Shown here one piece after another: positions 1 to 6,978 of a stretch of DNA of 34,276 bases. Every line of letters starts with the position of its first letter. Position 1 is the first letter of the stretch. This stretch comes from Pseudotabrizicola algicola (GTDB taxonomy: Bacteria > Pseudomonadota > Alphaproteobacteria > Rhodobacterales > Rhodobacteraceae), in assembly GCF_010915705.1 (NCBI RefSeq), contig NZ_JAAIKE010000016.1, positions 1 to 34,276 of the forward strand, written 5' to 3'. The notes beneath the pieces were generated by a model that was not told the origin of the DNA, did no database searches, and was given only the letters and a program-made list of their open reading frames with translations. A program made the translations under genes and the position numbers.

Positions 1-1
1 C

Positions 2-583
2 GACTTCAATCGCGAGGGCCTGGGGATCGAGGTCGATTTTTCGCTGCCCGCCGAACGGGTCGTCCGCTCCCTGAACCTGTCGTCGGGGAAACGGTCCACT
101 GGACCGTTTCCTGATCCTCCTCCCGAATGGCGCGGGAAGCCCTTGGCGATCAGGGTCGACAACGGCCCCGAATATGTCAGTTCAACGCTGACGATCTGGG
201 CTGAGAAGCAGGGCAACGCCCTGACCTACATCCAGAACGCCCTGACCTACATCCAGCCCGGCAAGCCGCAGCAGAACGCTTATGTCGAGCGCTACAACCG
301 CGTTCGCCATTGGGCTCGAACCAATGGCGCCTTCAATGGCTCACTCCGGCACGAATGGCTGGACCTCTACATCTTTGAAACCATCGAGGAGGTGCAGCAG
401 ATCGCCACCGAATGGCTGTGGACGTACAACAACGAACGCCCCAACATGGGCATCGGCGGCGTCACACCCGCCATGAAGCTGAAAATGGCCGCGTGGGTTC
501 TACGGTCGCGCCCCGTTAAAACGGGGAGGATTACCTCTCCTCGTTCATCCTGCCGAGAAAATTCTACTTCCGCATCCCCTTAA
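2..583 (+). CDS. IS3-family transposase (OrfB, DDE integrase core), 5'-truncated by the window, probably inactive
   Basis: This is the integrase-core (rve) part of an IS3 OrfB transposase, which cuts and joins the element ends. The frame is open from base 2. Family hallmarks are FNREGLGIEVDFSLP, RVDNGPEY (second catalytic D), QQNAYVERYNR (catalytic E), EWLWTYNNERPNMGIGG and the TPAMKLKMAA end. The C-terminus then runs about 27 residues past the usual stop. Compared with the family, three in-frame insertions are visible: about 13 extra residues around codons 29-41 built on a palindrome, a tandem repeat of NALTYIQ, and about 14 extra residues after YNRVRH built on a second palindrome. The NALTYIQ repeat changes the D-E spacing from the canonical 35 residues to 42, so activity is doubtful. 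The first catalytic D lies outside the window. Identification is firm; inactivity is inferred. Confidence 0.85.
   Translation, partial: DFNREGLGIEVDFSLPAERVVRSLNLSSGKRSTGPFPDPPPEWRGKPLAIRVDNGPEYVSSTLTIWAEKQGNALTYIQNALTYIQPGKPQQNAYVERYNRVRHWARTNGAFNGSLRHEWLDLYIFETIEEVQQIATEWLWTYNNERPNMGIGGVTPAMKLKMAAWVLRSRPVKTGRITSPRSSCRENSTSASP
87..111. repeat. Perfect 11-bp palindrome inside the transposase
   Basis: The arms ggaaacggtcc (87-97) and ggaccgtttcc (101-111) are perfect inverted repeats around the trinucleotide act. The palindrome falls where related transposases have only about three residues between the RSLN and EWRGKP segments, so it looks like an in-frame insertion. Confidence 0.8.
215..256 (+). 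repeat. Tandem 21-bp duplication in the transposase
   Basis: Two exact head-to-tail copies of a 21-bp unit (215-235 and 236-256) encode NALTYIQ twice. The duplication lies between the second and third catalytic residues of the DDE domain and adds exactly seven codons. Confidence 0.95.
305..329. repeat. Perfect 9-bp palindrome inside the transposase
   Basis: The arms cgccattgg (305-313) and ccaatggcg (321-329) flank a 7-base spacer. They sit in the insertion that separates YNRVRH from its usual continuation EWLD. This is the second palindromic in-frame insertion in the gene. Confidence 0.8.
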
Positions 584-601
584 CCATGGGGAGGATTACC
601 C

Positions 602-1240
602 CTTTCGGCTGCGCAACTTGAGTCCTATGCTCTCACAAGCACACTAGATCCCCGCGTCAACTGGTGGGAAAACATGTATATCGGTCAACGTGAGCTCCAC
701 TTTCACCCATTGCGAAAGAACTCGCTCTTTTCAGCAATGATCTGTGAGGATTTGGCACGCAGTGACCCATGTCATGAGGTACTGAGAAGCATCGCGCCAA
801 ATCTGGTGTTTGTACTTCTCCTTGACGGCGCTCAGATCCCCGGACGATGGTCCGCCAGGTACGCGTCTTCGTTGAGTGACGACCCTGGTTCTTCGGTCCT
901 GACGCTGACAGCTTTTGGAATGGTGGATCGATCAAACAAAACACGGATGCATCCCCATCAGGAAGCTGTAGCATTCTTCTCCAGTGCTTTTGGACAGACA
1001 CCTATTCACTTGCCATACAAGGACGGCGCCCGAGGCGTCCTCATAAGCCTTGTTTCTCAGGCAGACCCTAGACAACAAACGATCGACGGAAGGGTCTCTG
1101 ACACATCGCGCGCTTGGCGGTTGGCCAGCACCCAACCGGTAAAACCGCTAGCACCCGTGGAACGAAAGAAAGCGCCCTCGATTAAGCCGAGACCAAAGTT
1201 AGCCAACCGCAGACCTCACGACATAACAAAGCTAAGATGA
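602..1240 (+). pseudogene. Truncated nitrilase-like C-terminal fragment, possibly of an RT-nitrilase (DRT1/UG1-like) protein
   Basis: The frame is open from the IS junction, so the fragment does not begin at the internal ATG at 674. It reads from about 602 (LSAAQLESYALTSTLDPR) to a stop at 1240. The stretch AMICEDLARSDP contains a cysteine in a nitrilase-like C-E-D context, followed by APNLVFVLLLDG, RWSARYASSLSDDPGSSV and LTLTAFGMV. This pattern resembles the carbon-nitrogen hydrolase domain fused to reverse transcriptases of the UG1/DRT1 defence class, although a stand-alone nitrilase relative is possible. The catalytic Glu and Lys and any RT domain would lie upstream of the insertion sequence and are missing here. 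The basic, proline-rich last 50 residues look non-globular. I infer that the IS inserted into or deleted the front of this gene. The nitrilase resemblance is moderately supported; the RT link comes from recalled family similarity and was not checked. Confidence 0.5.
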
Positions 1241-1508
1241 TTATCATGCTGAAAGTCGGGCAACCTCAGGCTTAGCAGTCTACGCAAACACGGAATTGCT
1301 TATCAAGAAGCTCGACCGCCCAATGCACGAAGACACGCTTGAATGCTGTCGTCTTGGTCAAGCCGATGGCTCCGTGATACCGGGCGTAGGGAAGCGTCTG
1401 CAGCGCCGCACGCTAGAGCGGCGAGTGCGCTAGGTTGGGATGGCCGTCTGGAAGGACGCGGCACTCGATCATGGCGCGATGCTGCCACGGCAGAATCCCC
1501 AACGCGAT
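1241..1508. other. Intergenic stretch without a supported gene
   Basis: I see no convincing gene here. The minus strand contains an open stretch (1303-1488) with low-complexity Arg/Ala/Ser content typical of a high-GC shadow. Another minus frame gives a readable peptide ending in LLDKQFRVCVDC near 1280 but is interrupted by a stop, so a decayed gene remnant is possible. Confidence 0.5.
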
Positions 1509-1511
1509 AAT

Positions 1512-1537
1512 GAAAAAGCCCCCGCTTTTCAGGGGGG
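1512..1537 (-). terminator. Rho-independent terminator downstream of the tRNA scar
   Basis: Read on the minus strand, a ccccc...ggggg stem with a ctgaaaagc loop is followed by ctttttc. It lies about 100 bases beyond the CCA end of the minus-strand half-tRNA. That is where the terminator of the original tRNA gene would be, supporting the idea that the left side is the pre-integration chromosomal flank. Confidence 0.65.
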
Positions 1538-1633
1538 ACTCGTCAAACGTTGAGGTGGCGTTGAGGTAAAACGCGAGTGTCTATACACAAGTGTTTTTGT
1601 CGGATTATAACCATTTGGAAAGGTTAGATTTTT

Positions 1634-1678
1634 TGGTTGCGGGGGCAGGATTTGAACCTGCGGCCTTCAGGTTATGAG
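1634..1678 (-). other. Attachment-site scar: orphan 3' half of initiator tRNA-Met
   Basis: On the minus strand this reads from the CAT anticodon loop (CTCATAACC) through the variable region, the T arm (GGTTCAAATCC core) and the acceptor strand to CCA at 1634. It matches the 3' half of a bacterial initiator tRNA-Met. The 5' half is absent: to the right of 1678 the sequence no longer follows a tRNA. Integrases that target tRNA genes leave such a 3' half at the end opposite the reconstituted gene. Given its orientation, the element lies to the right and the intact tRNA-fMet should be at its far end, outside this window. The tyrosine integrase at 3524-4678 fits this. Confidence 0.8.
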
Positions 1679-1863
1679 TCGTGTCGAACGAACCATGAAC
1701 AATCACTCGGAACCGCGAGTTCTTGCGCAGTTTCCGACACTTCGCGATCCCGGCAAAGCGGCCCGGCTTCGCACGATCTGTCGGAATTGCGCAGCGACTT
1801 TCGGCCTTGTGCTTCCACAATGCTTCCAAGGGGCCGAAACCTGATTTTCCGGTAGCACGACCA

Positions 1864-3303
1864 TCAGGCCTTGGTCAGCGACCAGAAGCCGAACTTCCTG
1901 CCATGCTCCTCCTTGAGCCGGGCGACGTAGGCGTCGTGCGTCTCGAATGCACCGAAGTCGGGGATTTCCCGCGCGAGCCGGGCGCAGGAGACCAGGTGCT
2001 CGGCGGCGTAGCGGTACCGCTTCGCGCGCGACCTGGTGAGCGTGAAGTCGATCATCGCGCGGAGCACCAGCGTCGCGGCCAGCGGATGACGCTCTGACAG
2101 GGCCTCCGCCGCGGGGGCGAGATACTCGTAGTGATCCCCGTCGATCTCGTCGTGCCGGGCCACCAGGAGTTCGGCCGCGCGATCCAGAGCCGGCCAGTCG
2201 AGGAAAAACTGCAACGAGGCGAGAAGGCTTGGATACGCCATGGCATGCGCCATCGCCCGCTCCTCGGCTTCGATGTCGTCGAAGTCGGGTAGCCGCTTCA
2301 GATAGGCCCGCAGGTAGCTGTCCGAGAGCGTGCGCTCGAAACAGTCCCACCGAAACGCCTGCGCCTCCTCGCCACGACCCAGCGCCTCAAGCGTTTGCAG
2401 GCGAATATCCTGCCACGCCAGTGGAACCCGCATCCCGTCGCCGAGCTCCGCGCGCTCGAGGAACCCCAACGCCTCGCCTGCCCTGCCGACTGCCAGCAGA
2501 CGCTGCGCAATCTCGGCCGCGATCTGCGGCACCTTGCGGGTCTTCGGATCATACTGAGCGATGAAGCCGTCGACGTCGCCCTGCGCATCCGCGATGTCCT
2601 TGAACGCCATGGCGACCGTGCTCGCGCGCTCACGCGCCCGCATCTCGTGCTCGTAGGTGGTGCCGCCCGGACCCCAGCCTACCGCCTTCCATTGATCCTT
2701 CGGCGGAACCGGCACAGGCGAGCGGCCGAGTTCTTCGGCCATCGATTTCAGGGCCGCCAGCCCCTCGTCGCCAAGCGCAGGCGCCATTATGGCGATCAAG
2801 CCGTCATACTGGCCATAGCCGTTGTCCTGCAGCGCATCGAGGACAGTGTCGGCGAGCGCCTGCGAATCCGGCCGGACCTTCCCCGCGAGATGGCCCAGAT
2901 CGGCGCAGGCCTGGCGGAAGATGCCAATGACGGTGCCGCTGGAGTCGTCGCAACGCTCGAACACCGGCGTGGCCAGCGCCATGAACCGCCACATGAGCGC
3001 CAGCGCCTCGTCCGGATCGGCCGGCGCGATCTGCTCGACGATGGCGCGCCGCTGCGTTTCGAGATCCGTGACCAGCACCTTGCGGTTCTTCCAGGTAATG
3101 AAGCTGCGGGCACGGGCGATGCTGGTCAATCGCTTGGTGATCTCCCGCGCGGCCTCCCTCGGGCTCTGGGCCCCGGCCAGCGCAAGCCGCAGCTTGCGCT
3201 TGGCCGCCGCGTTCCCGGTGCTGACCTCGATCAGAAGTTCCGCAAGGCGCTCTGCGCCCAGCGCCTCGAGGTTCTTGGCATTGAGGGTGGTCTTGGAAGC
3301 CAT
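1864..3303 (-). CDS. DUF6880 family protein
   Basis: A 479-aa protein starting MASKTTLNAKNLEALG, which matches the N-terminus I associate with the DUF6880 family. An in-frame ATG 96 bases upstream (3399) would add an Arg-rich leader that looks like non-coding extension. The sequence is almost entirely helical in character, with repeated Ala/Leu/Arg/Glu-rich helix pairs (for example AGEALGFLERAELGDG and LQTLEALGRGEEAQAF), suggesting a TPR-like alpha-solenoid. A conserved-looking segment VFERCDDSSGTVIGIF lies around residues 120-135. There is no signal peptide or membrane segment. It is divergent from the integrase and sits between the attachment scar and the integrase, so it belongs to the integrated element. 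Its biochemical function is unknown to me; the island location makes a defence or element-maintenance role possible, but that is inference only. Confidence 0.8.
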   Translation of the reverse strand: MASKTTLNAKNLEALGAERLAELLIEVSTGNAAAKRKLRLALAGAQSPREAAREITKRLTSIARARSFITWKNRKVLVTDLETQRRAIVEQIAPADPDEALALMWRFMALATPVFERCDDSSGTVIGIFRQACADLGHLAGKVRPDSQALADTVLDALQDNGYGQYDGLIAIMAPALGDEGLAALKSMAEELGRSPVPVPPKDQWKAVGWGPGGTTYEHEMRARERASTVAMAFKDIADAQGDVDGFIAQYDPKTRKVPQIAAEIAQRLLAVGRAGEALGFLERAELGDGMRVPLAWQDIRLQTLEALGRGEEAQAFRWDCFERTLSDSYLRAYLKRLPDFDDIEAEERAMAHAMAYPSLLASLQFFLDWPALDRAAELLVARHDEIDGDHYEYLAPAAEALSERHPLAATLVLRAMIDFTLTRSRAKRYRYAAEHLVSCARLAREIPDFGAFETHDAYVARLKEEHGRKFGFWSLTKA

Positions 3304-3523
3304 CGGGATCGCCAGTTTCTTTTCCCCGAGCCTATCAGCCGTCCGCGGGGTCTGGAACCTGCGTTCTGATTCGCGCGGCCCGTCGATTCCCCGCTCCACC
3401 GCGCTGAAACGCCTTGCGTGGAAATGCGCGCCACTTCCTTTTTATTAGCTATTTCAATGTGTTAGTTGACTGTCGCTGGCACTTCAGCACTGTGGAATGG
3501 AGGAAGCACCACCGAAGGTCGCC

Positions 3524-4678
3524 ATGCCCAAGCTCACCAAACGCATCGTCGACGCCGCCGAGGCTCAACCCGCCGAGTATTTCGTCTGGGACAGCGACAT
3601 CCCTGGCTTCGGGCTGAGGGTGCTGCCGAGCGGGCGCAAGGGGTACGTTGTCCAGTACCGCGCCGGACGCCGGTCCCGGCGGATCAGCCTCGGGCCCAGC
3701 ACGGTGCTCACCTGCGAGCAGGCACGCAACCGCGCCATCGCGATCGTTGCCGCCGCGCGCAATGGTGCGGACCCCGCTGCCGAGCGGGACGCGGGGCGCA
3801 AGGCGATCACGGTGAAGGAGCTGGCGGAGCGGTTCGACAAGGAACACATCGCGATCCGCGTGAAGGCGAGCACGGCCAAGGAGTATCGCCGGAACCTCGA
3901 ACGCTTCATCCTGCCCGCGATCGGGCAACTCACGGTCACGGGCATCACCCGGGCAGACGTGGCGAAGTTCCATCACGACATGCGCCACATCCCCTATCAA
4001 GCCAACCGCTGCCTCGAGGTGGTCTCGAAGATGTTCAGCCTCGCCGAGATGTGGGGGCTGCGTCCGGACGGCACCAACCCGCGAAAGCACATCCGGAAGT
4101 ACCCCGAGGAGAAGCGTGAGCGCTTCCTCAGTGCGGCAGAGCTGCGTCGGATCGGCGAGGTGCTGCGCGAGATGGAGGCAGAGGGGATCGAGCTGCCCTC
4201 CGCCATCCTCGCCGCCCGCCTTCTGATCCTGACCGGATGTCGGTTGAACGAGATCATGACGCTGAAATGGGCATACATCGACCTGGCCGAGCGCGTTCTG
4301 CGACTGCCGGACTCCAAATCTGGCGCCAAGGTCGTCCATCTAGGCCAGCCCGCCGTCGACCTGCTCCGTGACGCCCAGCGCCTTGATGGCAACCCGTGGG
4401 TCATCACCGGCACCCTGCCGGGCAAGCCGCTGAGCGATCTGCAGCCCTTCTGGCAGCGCGTCCGCGCCCGTGCCGGCGTCAAGGACGTCCGCATCCACGA
4501 CCTGCGTCACACCTTCGCGTCCACGGCCGTCGCGTCGGGTCAGGGCCTGCCGATGATCGGCAAGCTTCTCGGCCACACGCAGGTTCAGACCACGGCGCGT
4601 TATGCCCATCTCGCCGCCGAGCCGGTGCGGATGGCGGCGGATGCGGTGGCTCAGAACCTCAGGCAATCCTTGGGATAA
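3524..4678 (+). CDS. Tyrosine-type site-specific integrase
   Basis: A 384-aa phage or island integrase with an N-terminal DUF4102-like arm-binding region (MPKLTKRIVDAAE, DSDIPGFGLRVLPSGRKGYVVQYR), a SAM-like core-binding domain (about residues 95-195) and a C-terminal catalytic domain. The catalytic set is complete: Arg240 in TGCRLNEI, Lys265 in DSKSG, His325 and Arg328 in HDLRHTFAS, His351 in LLGHTQ and the nucleophile Tyr360 in TARYAHL. The start at 3524 gives the usual family N-terminus; an in-frame ATG at 3497 would add nine residues. It most likely catalyses integration and excision at the tRNA-fMet site whose 3' half remains at 1634-1678. Upstream DNA (3436-3465) is AT-rich and contains TTGACT at 3466, a possible -35. 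It is full length and appears functional. Confidence 0.93.
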   Translation: MPKLTKRIVDAAEAQPAEYFVWDSDIPGFGLRVLPSGRKGYVVQYRAGRRSRRISLGPSTVLTCEQARNRAIAIVAAARNGADPAAERDAGRKAITVKELAERFDKEHIAIRVKASTAKEYRRNLERFILPAIGQLTVTGITRADVAKFHHDMRHIPYQANRCLEVVSKMFSLAEMWGLRPDGTNPRKHIRKYPEEKRERFLSAAELRRIGEVLREMEAEGIELPSAILAARLLILTGCRLNEIMTLKWAYIDLAERVLRLPDSKSGAKVVHLGQPAVDLLRDAQRLDGNPWVITGTLPGKPLSDLQPFWQRVRARAGVKDVRIHDLRHTFASTAVASGQGLPMIGKLLGHTQVQTTARYAHLAAEPVRMAADAVAQNLRQSLG

Positions 4679-4801
4679 TCGCACCGAACTAGCGGGCACC
4701 CGCTCGATTGAGCGCCACCGTTCAGCCAGACCTCGAGCACTGCGGAACCGGCACCTATATGCTTGAAATGCAGTAGGGCTGCCTACAGCGCATTTTTCTC
4801 G

Positions 4802-4848
4802 TTGACAGCACGCCTGCGCGCACCTACCTTCTGTAGAGAATCTTACAG
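4802..4848 (+). promoter_or_regulatory. Promoter of the restriction-modification operon with an overlapping dyad
   Basis: TTGACA (4802-4807) and TACCTT (4825-4830) are separated by exactly 17 bases, a good sigma-70 arrangement. Immediately after the -10 lies CTGTAGAGAATCTTACAG (4831-4848), whose ends CTGTA/TACAG form a dyad over the expected transcription start. An AGAGGA ribosome-binding site follows and leads to the ATG at 4859. The dyad could bind a repressor or form a short leader stem; no regulator gene for it is recognised nearby. Confidence 0.6.
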
Positions 4849-4858
4849 AGGATTTTCG

Positions 4859-5464
4859 ATGCGCCTCGCTGACGCCTGCACCATACACACTGGCTACACG
4901 GCTCGCGGCAGACTGGAGCCGGCGGCGGCCGGGGGCGTACTGGCAATTCAGTTGCGGGACATATCGCCCGAGGGCATCGTCGATCCCGAGCGGCTCACCC
5001 GCGTCCAGCTAGACGGCCTTGCCGAGCGGTACTTTGTCCGCACCGGCGACGTGGTGTTCCGCTCGCGCGGTGAACGAAACACAGCCTCCGCCCTGGACGA
5101 ACGCCTGCAGGAACCCGCCCTTGCGGTGCTCCCGCTGATGGTGCTGCGCCCGAAGCGTGAGGTGGTGACGCCGGAGTATCTGGCGTGGGCCATAAACCAG
5201 CCTCCCGCCCAGCGCCATTTCGACAGCGCGGCACGCGGCACCAACATTCGAATGATCCCGCGATCCAGCCTCGACGATCTCGAACTCGATGTCCCGGACA
5301 TAGAAACTCAAGGAAAGATCGTCGTGGTCGATGCGCTGGCCGAGCGGGAGCGGGAGCTCACCCAACTCGCCGCCGACACACGCAGAAAGATGATCAGCCT
5401 GCTCCTCGTCGAACGAACGAACAGCATGCGCCCCAAGACGAGGCAGGAAAGGACGTCCAAATGA
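4859..5464 (+). CDS. Half-size type I restriction specificity protein (single TRD)
   Basis: A 201-aa protein resembling one target-recognition half of a type I HsdS subunit. It opens with the DNA-contact style segment seen in TRDs (LADACTIHTGYTARGRLEP, LRDISPEG, YFVRTGDVVFRSRGERNTA) and ends with the typical S-subunit conserved region (GTNIRMIPRSSLDDLELDVP, then a helical ETQGKIVVVDALAERERELTQLAADTRRKMISLLL). Full HsdS proteins have two such units; this one has one. The ATG at 4859 has an AGAGGA site six bases upstream, and the stop overlaps the hsdM start in an ATGA. It could dimerise to form a symmetric recognition subunit, partner with or compete with the full HsdS encoded two genes later, or act as an antagonist. 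Homology to HsdS is clear; the role is inferred. Confidence 0.8.
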   Translation: MRLADACTIHTGYTARGRLEPAAAGGVLAIQLRDISPEGIVDPERLTRVQLDGLAERYFVRTGDVVFRSRGERNTASALDERLQEPALAVLPLMVLRPKREVVTPEYLAWAINQPPAQRHFDSAARGTNIRMIPRSSLDDLELDVPDIETQGKIVVVDALAERERELTQLAADTRRKMISLLLVERTNSMRPKTRQERTSK

Positions 5465-6978
5465 CCGACCAACTCACTCAGCAGCAGGTCAACCAGACGG
5501 CCTGGGCCGCATGCGACACCTTCCGGGGCGTCGTCGATGCCGGACAGTACAAGGACTACATCCTGGTGATGTTGTTCCTCAAATACATCTCTGACCACTG
5601 GAACGATCACCTCGAAACCTATCGCAAACAGTATGGCGGGGATGAAACCCGGATCCGCCGCAGGCTGGAGCGCGAGCGCTTCGTCCTTCCCGAAGGCGCC
5701 AGCTTCTACGACCTCTACGAGGCGCGGAACGAGCCCAACATCGGCGAACGGATCAACATCGCGCTTGAGCGGATCGAGGATGCCAACCGCGCCAAACTCG
5801 AAGGCGTGTTCAGGAACATCGACTTCAACTCCGAAGCCAACCTCGGGCGCGTCAAGGACCGCAACCGGCGCCTCAAGAACGTTCTGGAGGATTTTGCCAA
5901 GCCCGCGCTCGACCTGCGCCCCAGCCGCGTGACCGAGGACATCATCGGCGAGTGCTACATCTACCTGATCTCGCGCTTTGCCTCCGACGCGGGCAAGAAG
6001 GCTGGCGAGTTCTACACGCCCTCCGCTGTCTCCCGCCTGCTGGCGAAGCTGGCCGCGCCCAAGCCGGGCGACACGATCTGCGACCCTGCCTGCGGGTCCG
6101 GGTCGCTGCTGATCCGTGCAGCCGAGGAAGTCGGGTCCGAGAACTTCGCCCTCTACGGCCAGGAAGTGAACGGCGCGACATGGGCGCTGGCGCGGATGAA
6201 CATGTTCCTTCACGCCAAAGACGCCGCGCGCATCGAGTGGTGCGACACGCTCAACAGCCCCGCACTGGTCGAGGGCGACCACCTGATGAAGTTCGACGTG
6301 GTCGTGGCCAACCCCCCTTTCAGCCTCGACAAGTGGGGCGCGGAGAACGCGGACACCGACCAGTTCAAGCGCTACTGGCGAGGCATCCCGCCGAAGTCCA
6401 AGGGCGACTACGGCTTCATCACCCACATGATCGAAATCGCCAAGCGCCAGAGCGGCCGGGTGGCCGTCATCGTTCCGCATGGCGTGCTGTTCAGGGGTGG
6501 GGCCGAGGGGCGTATCCGCCAGGCGCTAATCGAGGAGAACCTGCTCGACGCGGTGGTGGGCCTGCCCGCAAACCTCTTCACGACCACGGGCATTCCGGTG
6601 GCCATCCTGGTGTTCGACCGCTCCCGCGAACAGGGCGGCGCGAACGAGGACCGGCGCGATGTGCTGTTCATCGATGCGAGCAAGGAGTTCACGCCGGGCA
6701 AGACCCAGAACGTGATGGATGAGGCCCACATCGCCAGGGTGCTGGAAACCTATGCTTCGCGGGCGGAGACCCCGAAATACTCCCACCTCGCCAGCCCCGA
6801 GGAGCTCGCCGAGAACGACTTCAACCTCAACATCCCCCGCTACGTCGACACCTTCGAGGCAGAGGAGGAAATCGACGTCGCCGCCCTGCAGAAGCAGATC
6901 AACACCATCGAGGCCGAGCTGGCTGAGGTGCGCGGGAAGATGGCTGGCTACCTGAAGGAGCTAGGCGTCGATGTTTGA
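5461..6978 (+). CDS. hsdM: Type I restriction-modification DNA methyltransferase subunit (HsdM)
   Basis: A 505-aa N6-adenine methyltransferase subunit. The N-terminal helical HsdM domain (residues 1-150; NQTAWAACDTFRGVVDAGQYK-like opening and LVMLFLKYISD) is followed by the catalytic domain with FYTPSAVSRLL (184-194), AdoMet motif I DPACGSGSLL (208-217) and catalytic motif IV NPPF (284-287). A helical C-terminal tail begins near FNLNIPRYVDTFE. It methylates host DNA at the site chosen by the specificity subunit and is also required for restriction. The start at 5461 forms an ATGA overlap with the preceding stop; the longer open frame upstream merely overlaps the previous gene. Length and motifs are complete. 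Confidence 0.95.
   Translation: MTDQLTQQQVNQTAWAACDTFRGVVDAGQYKDYILVMLFLKYISDHWNDHLETYRKQYGGDETRIRRRLERERFVLPEGASFYDLYEARNEPNIGERINIALERIEDANRAKLEGVFRNIDFNSEANLGRVKDRNRRLKNVLEDFAKPALDLRPSRVTEDIIGECYIYLISRFASDAGKKAGEFYTPSAVSRLLAKLAAPKPGDTICDPACGSGSLLIRAAEEVGSENFALYGQEVNGATWALARMNMFLHAKDAARIEWCDTLNSPALVEGDHLMKFDVVVANPPFSLDKWGAENADTDQFKRYWRGIPPKSKGDYGFITHMIEIAKRQSGRVAVIVPHGVLFRGGAEGRIRQALIEENLLDAVVGLPANLFTTTGIPVAILVFDRSREQGGANEDRRDVLFIDASKEFTPGKTQNVMDEAHIARVLETYASRAETPKYSHLASPEELAENDFNLNIPRYVDTFEAEEEIDVAALQKQINTIEAELAEVRGKMAGYLKELGVDV

Larger units (their letters stand above)
1..600 (+). mobile_element. IS3-family insertion sequence, right-hand part
   Basis: This is the 3' portion of an IS3-family element running off the left edge. 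It contains the catalytic end of the transposase and then a short tail ending near 600, where the reading frame of a different, truncated gene begins. The last 80 bases hold two copies of ggggaggattacc (523-535 and 588-600), each preceded by a small cccc/gggg hairpin. The distal copy is probably part of the right terminal inverted repeat, but this is inferred because the left end is outside the window. Confidence 0.75.

Noticed and set aside
588-600. The repeated ggggaggattacc motif (523-535, 588-600) as a CRISPR-like array
   Set aside because: Only two short copies are present within the insertion-sequence tail; no spacers or cas genes occur in the window.
1303-1488. 61-codon minus-strand frame
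   Set aside because: Low-complexity Arg/Ser/Ala composition, no ribosome-binding site and no neighbour coupling.
1634-1720. A complete tRNA gene
   Set aside because: Only the 3' half is present; no D arm or 5' acceptor strand follows on the right.
1605-1855. Short open frames crossing the half-tRNA (both strands)
   Set aside because: Translations such as GQDLNLRPSGYES are the familiar artefact of reading through tRNA 3' ends.
2395-3369. Long plus-strand open frame opposite the DUF6880 gene
   Set aside because: High-GC antisense shadow; Arg/Leu-rich composition with no recognisable domain, while the opposite strand encodes a coherent protein.
5185-5460. N-terminal extension of HsdM upstream of 5461
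   Set aside because: It overlaps the half-size HsdS gene in another frame, is Arg-rich, and the ATGA-coupled ATG gives the normal family N-terminus.
5308-6480. 390-codon minus-strand frame opposite hsdM
   Set aside because: Shadow of hsdM; no family features and it overlaps the catalytic motifs of the real gene.
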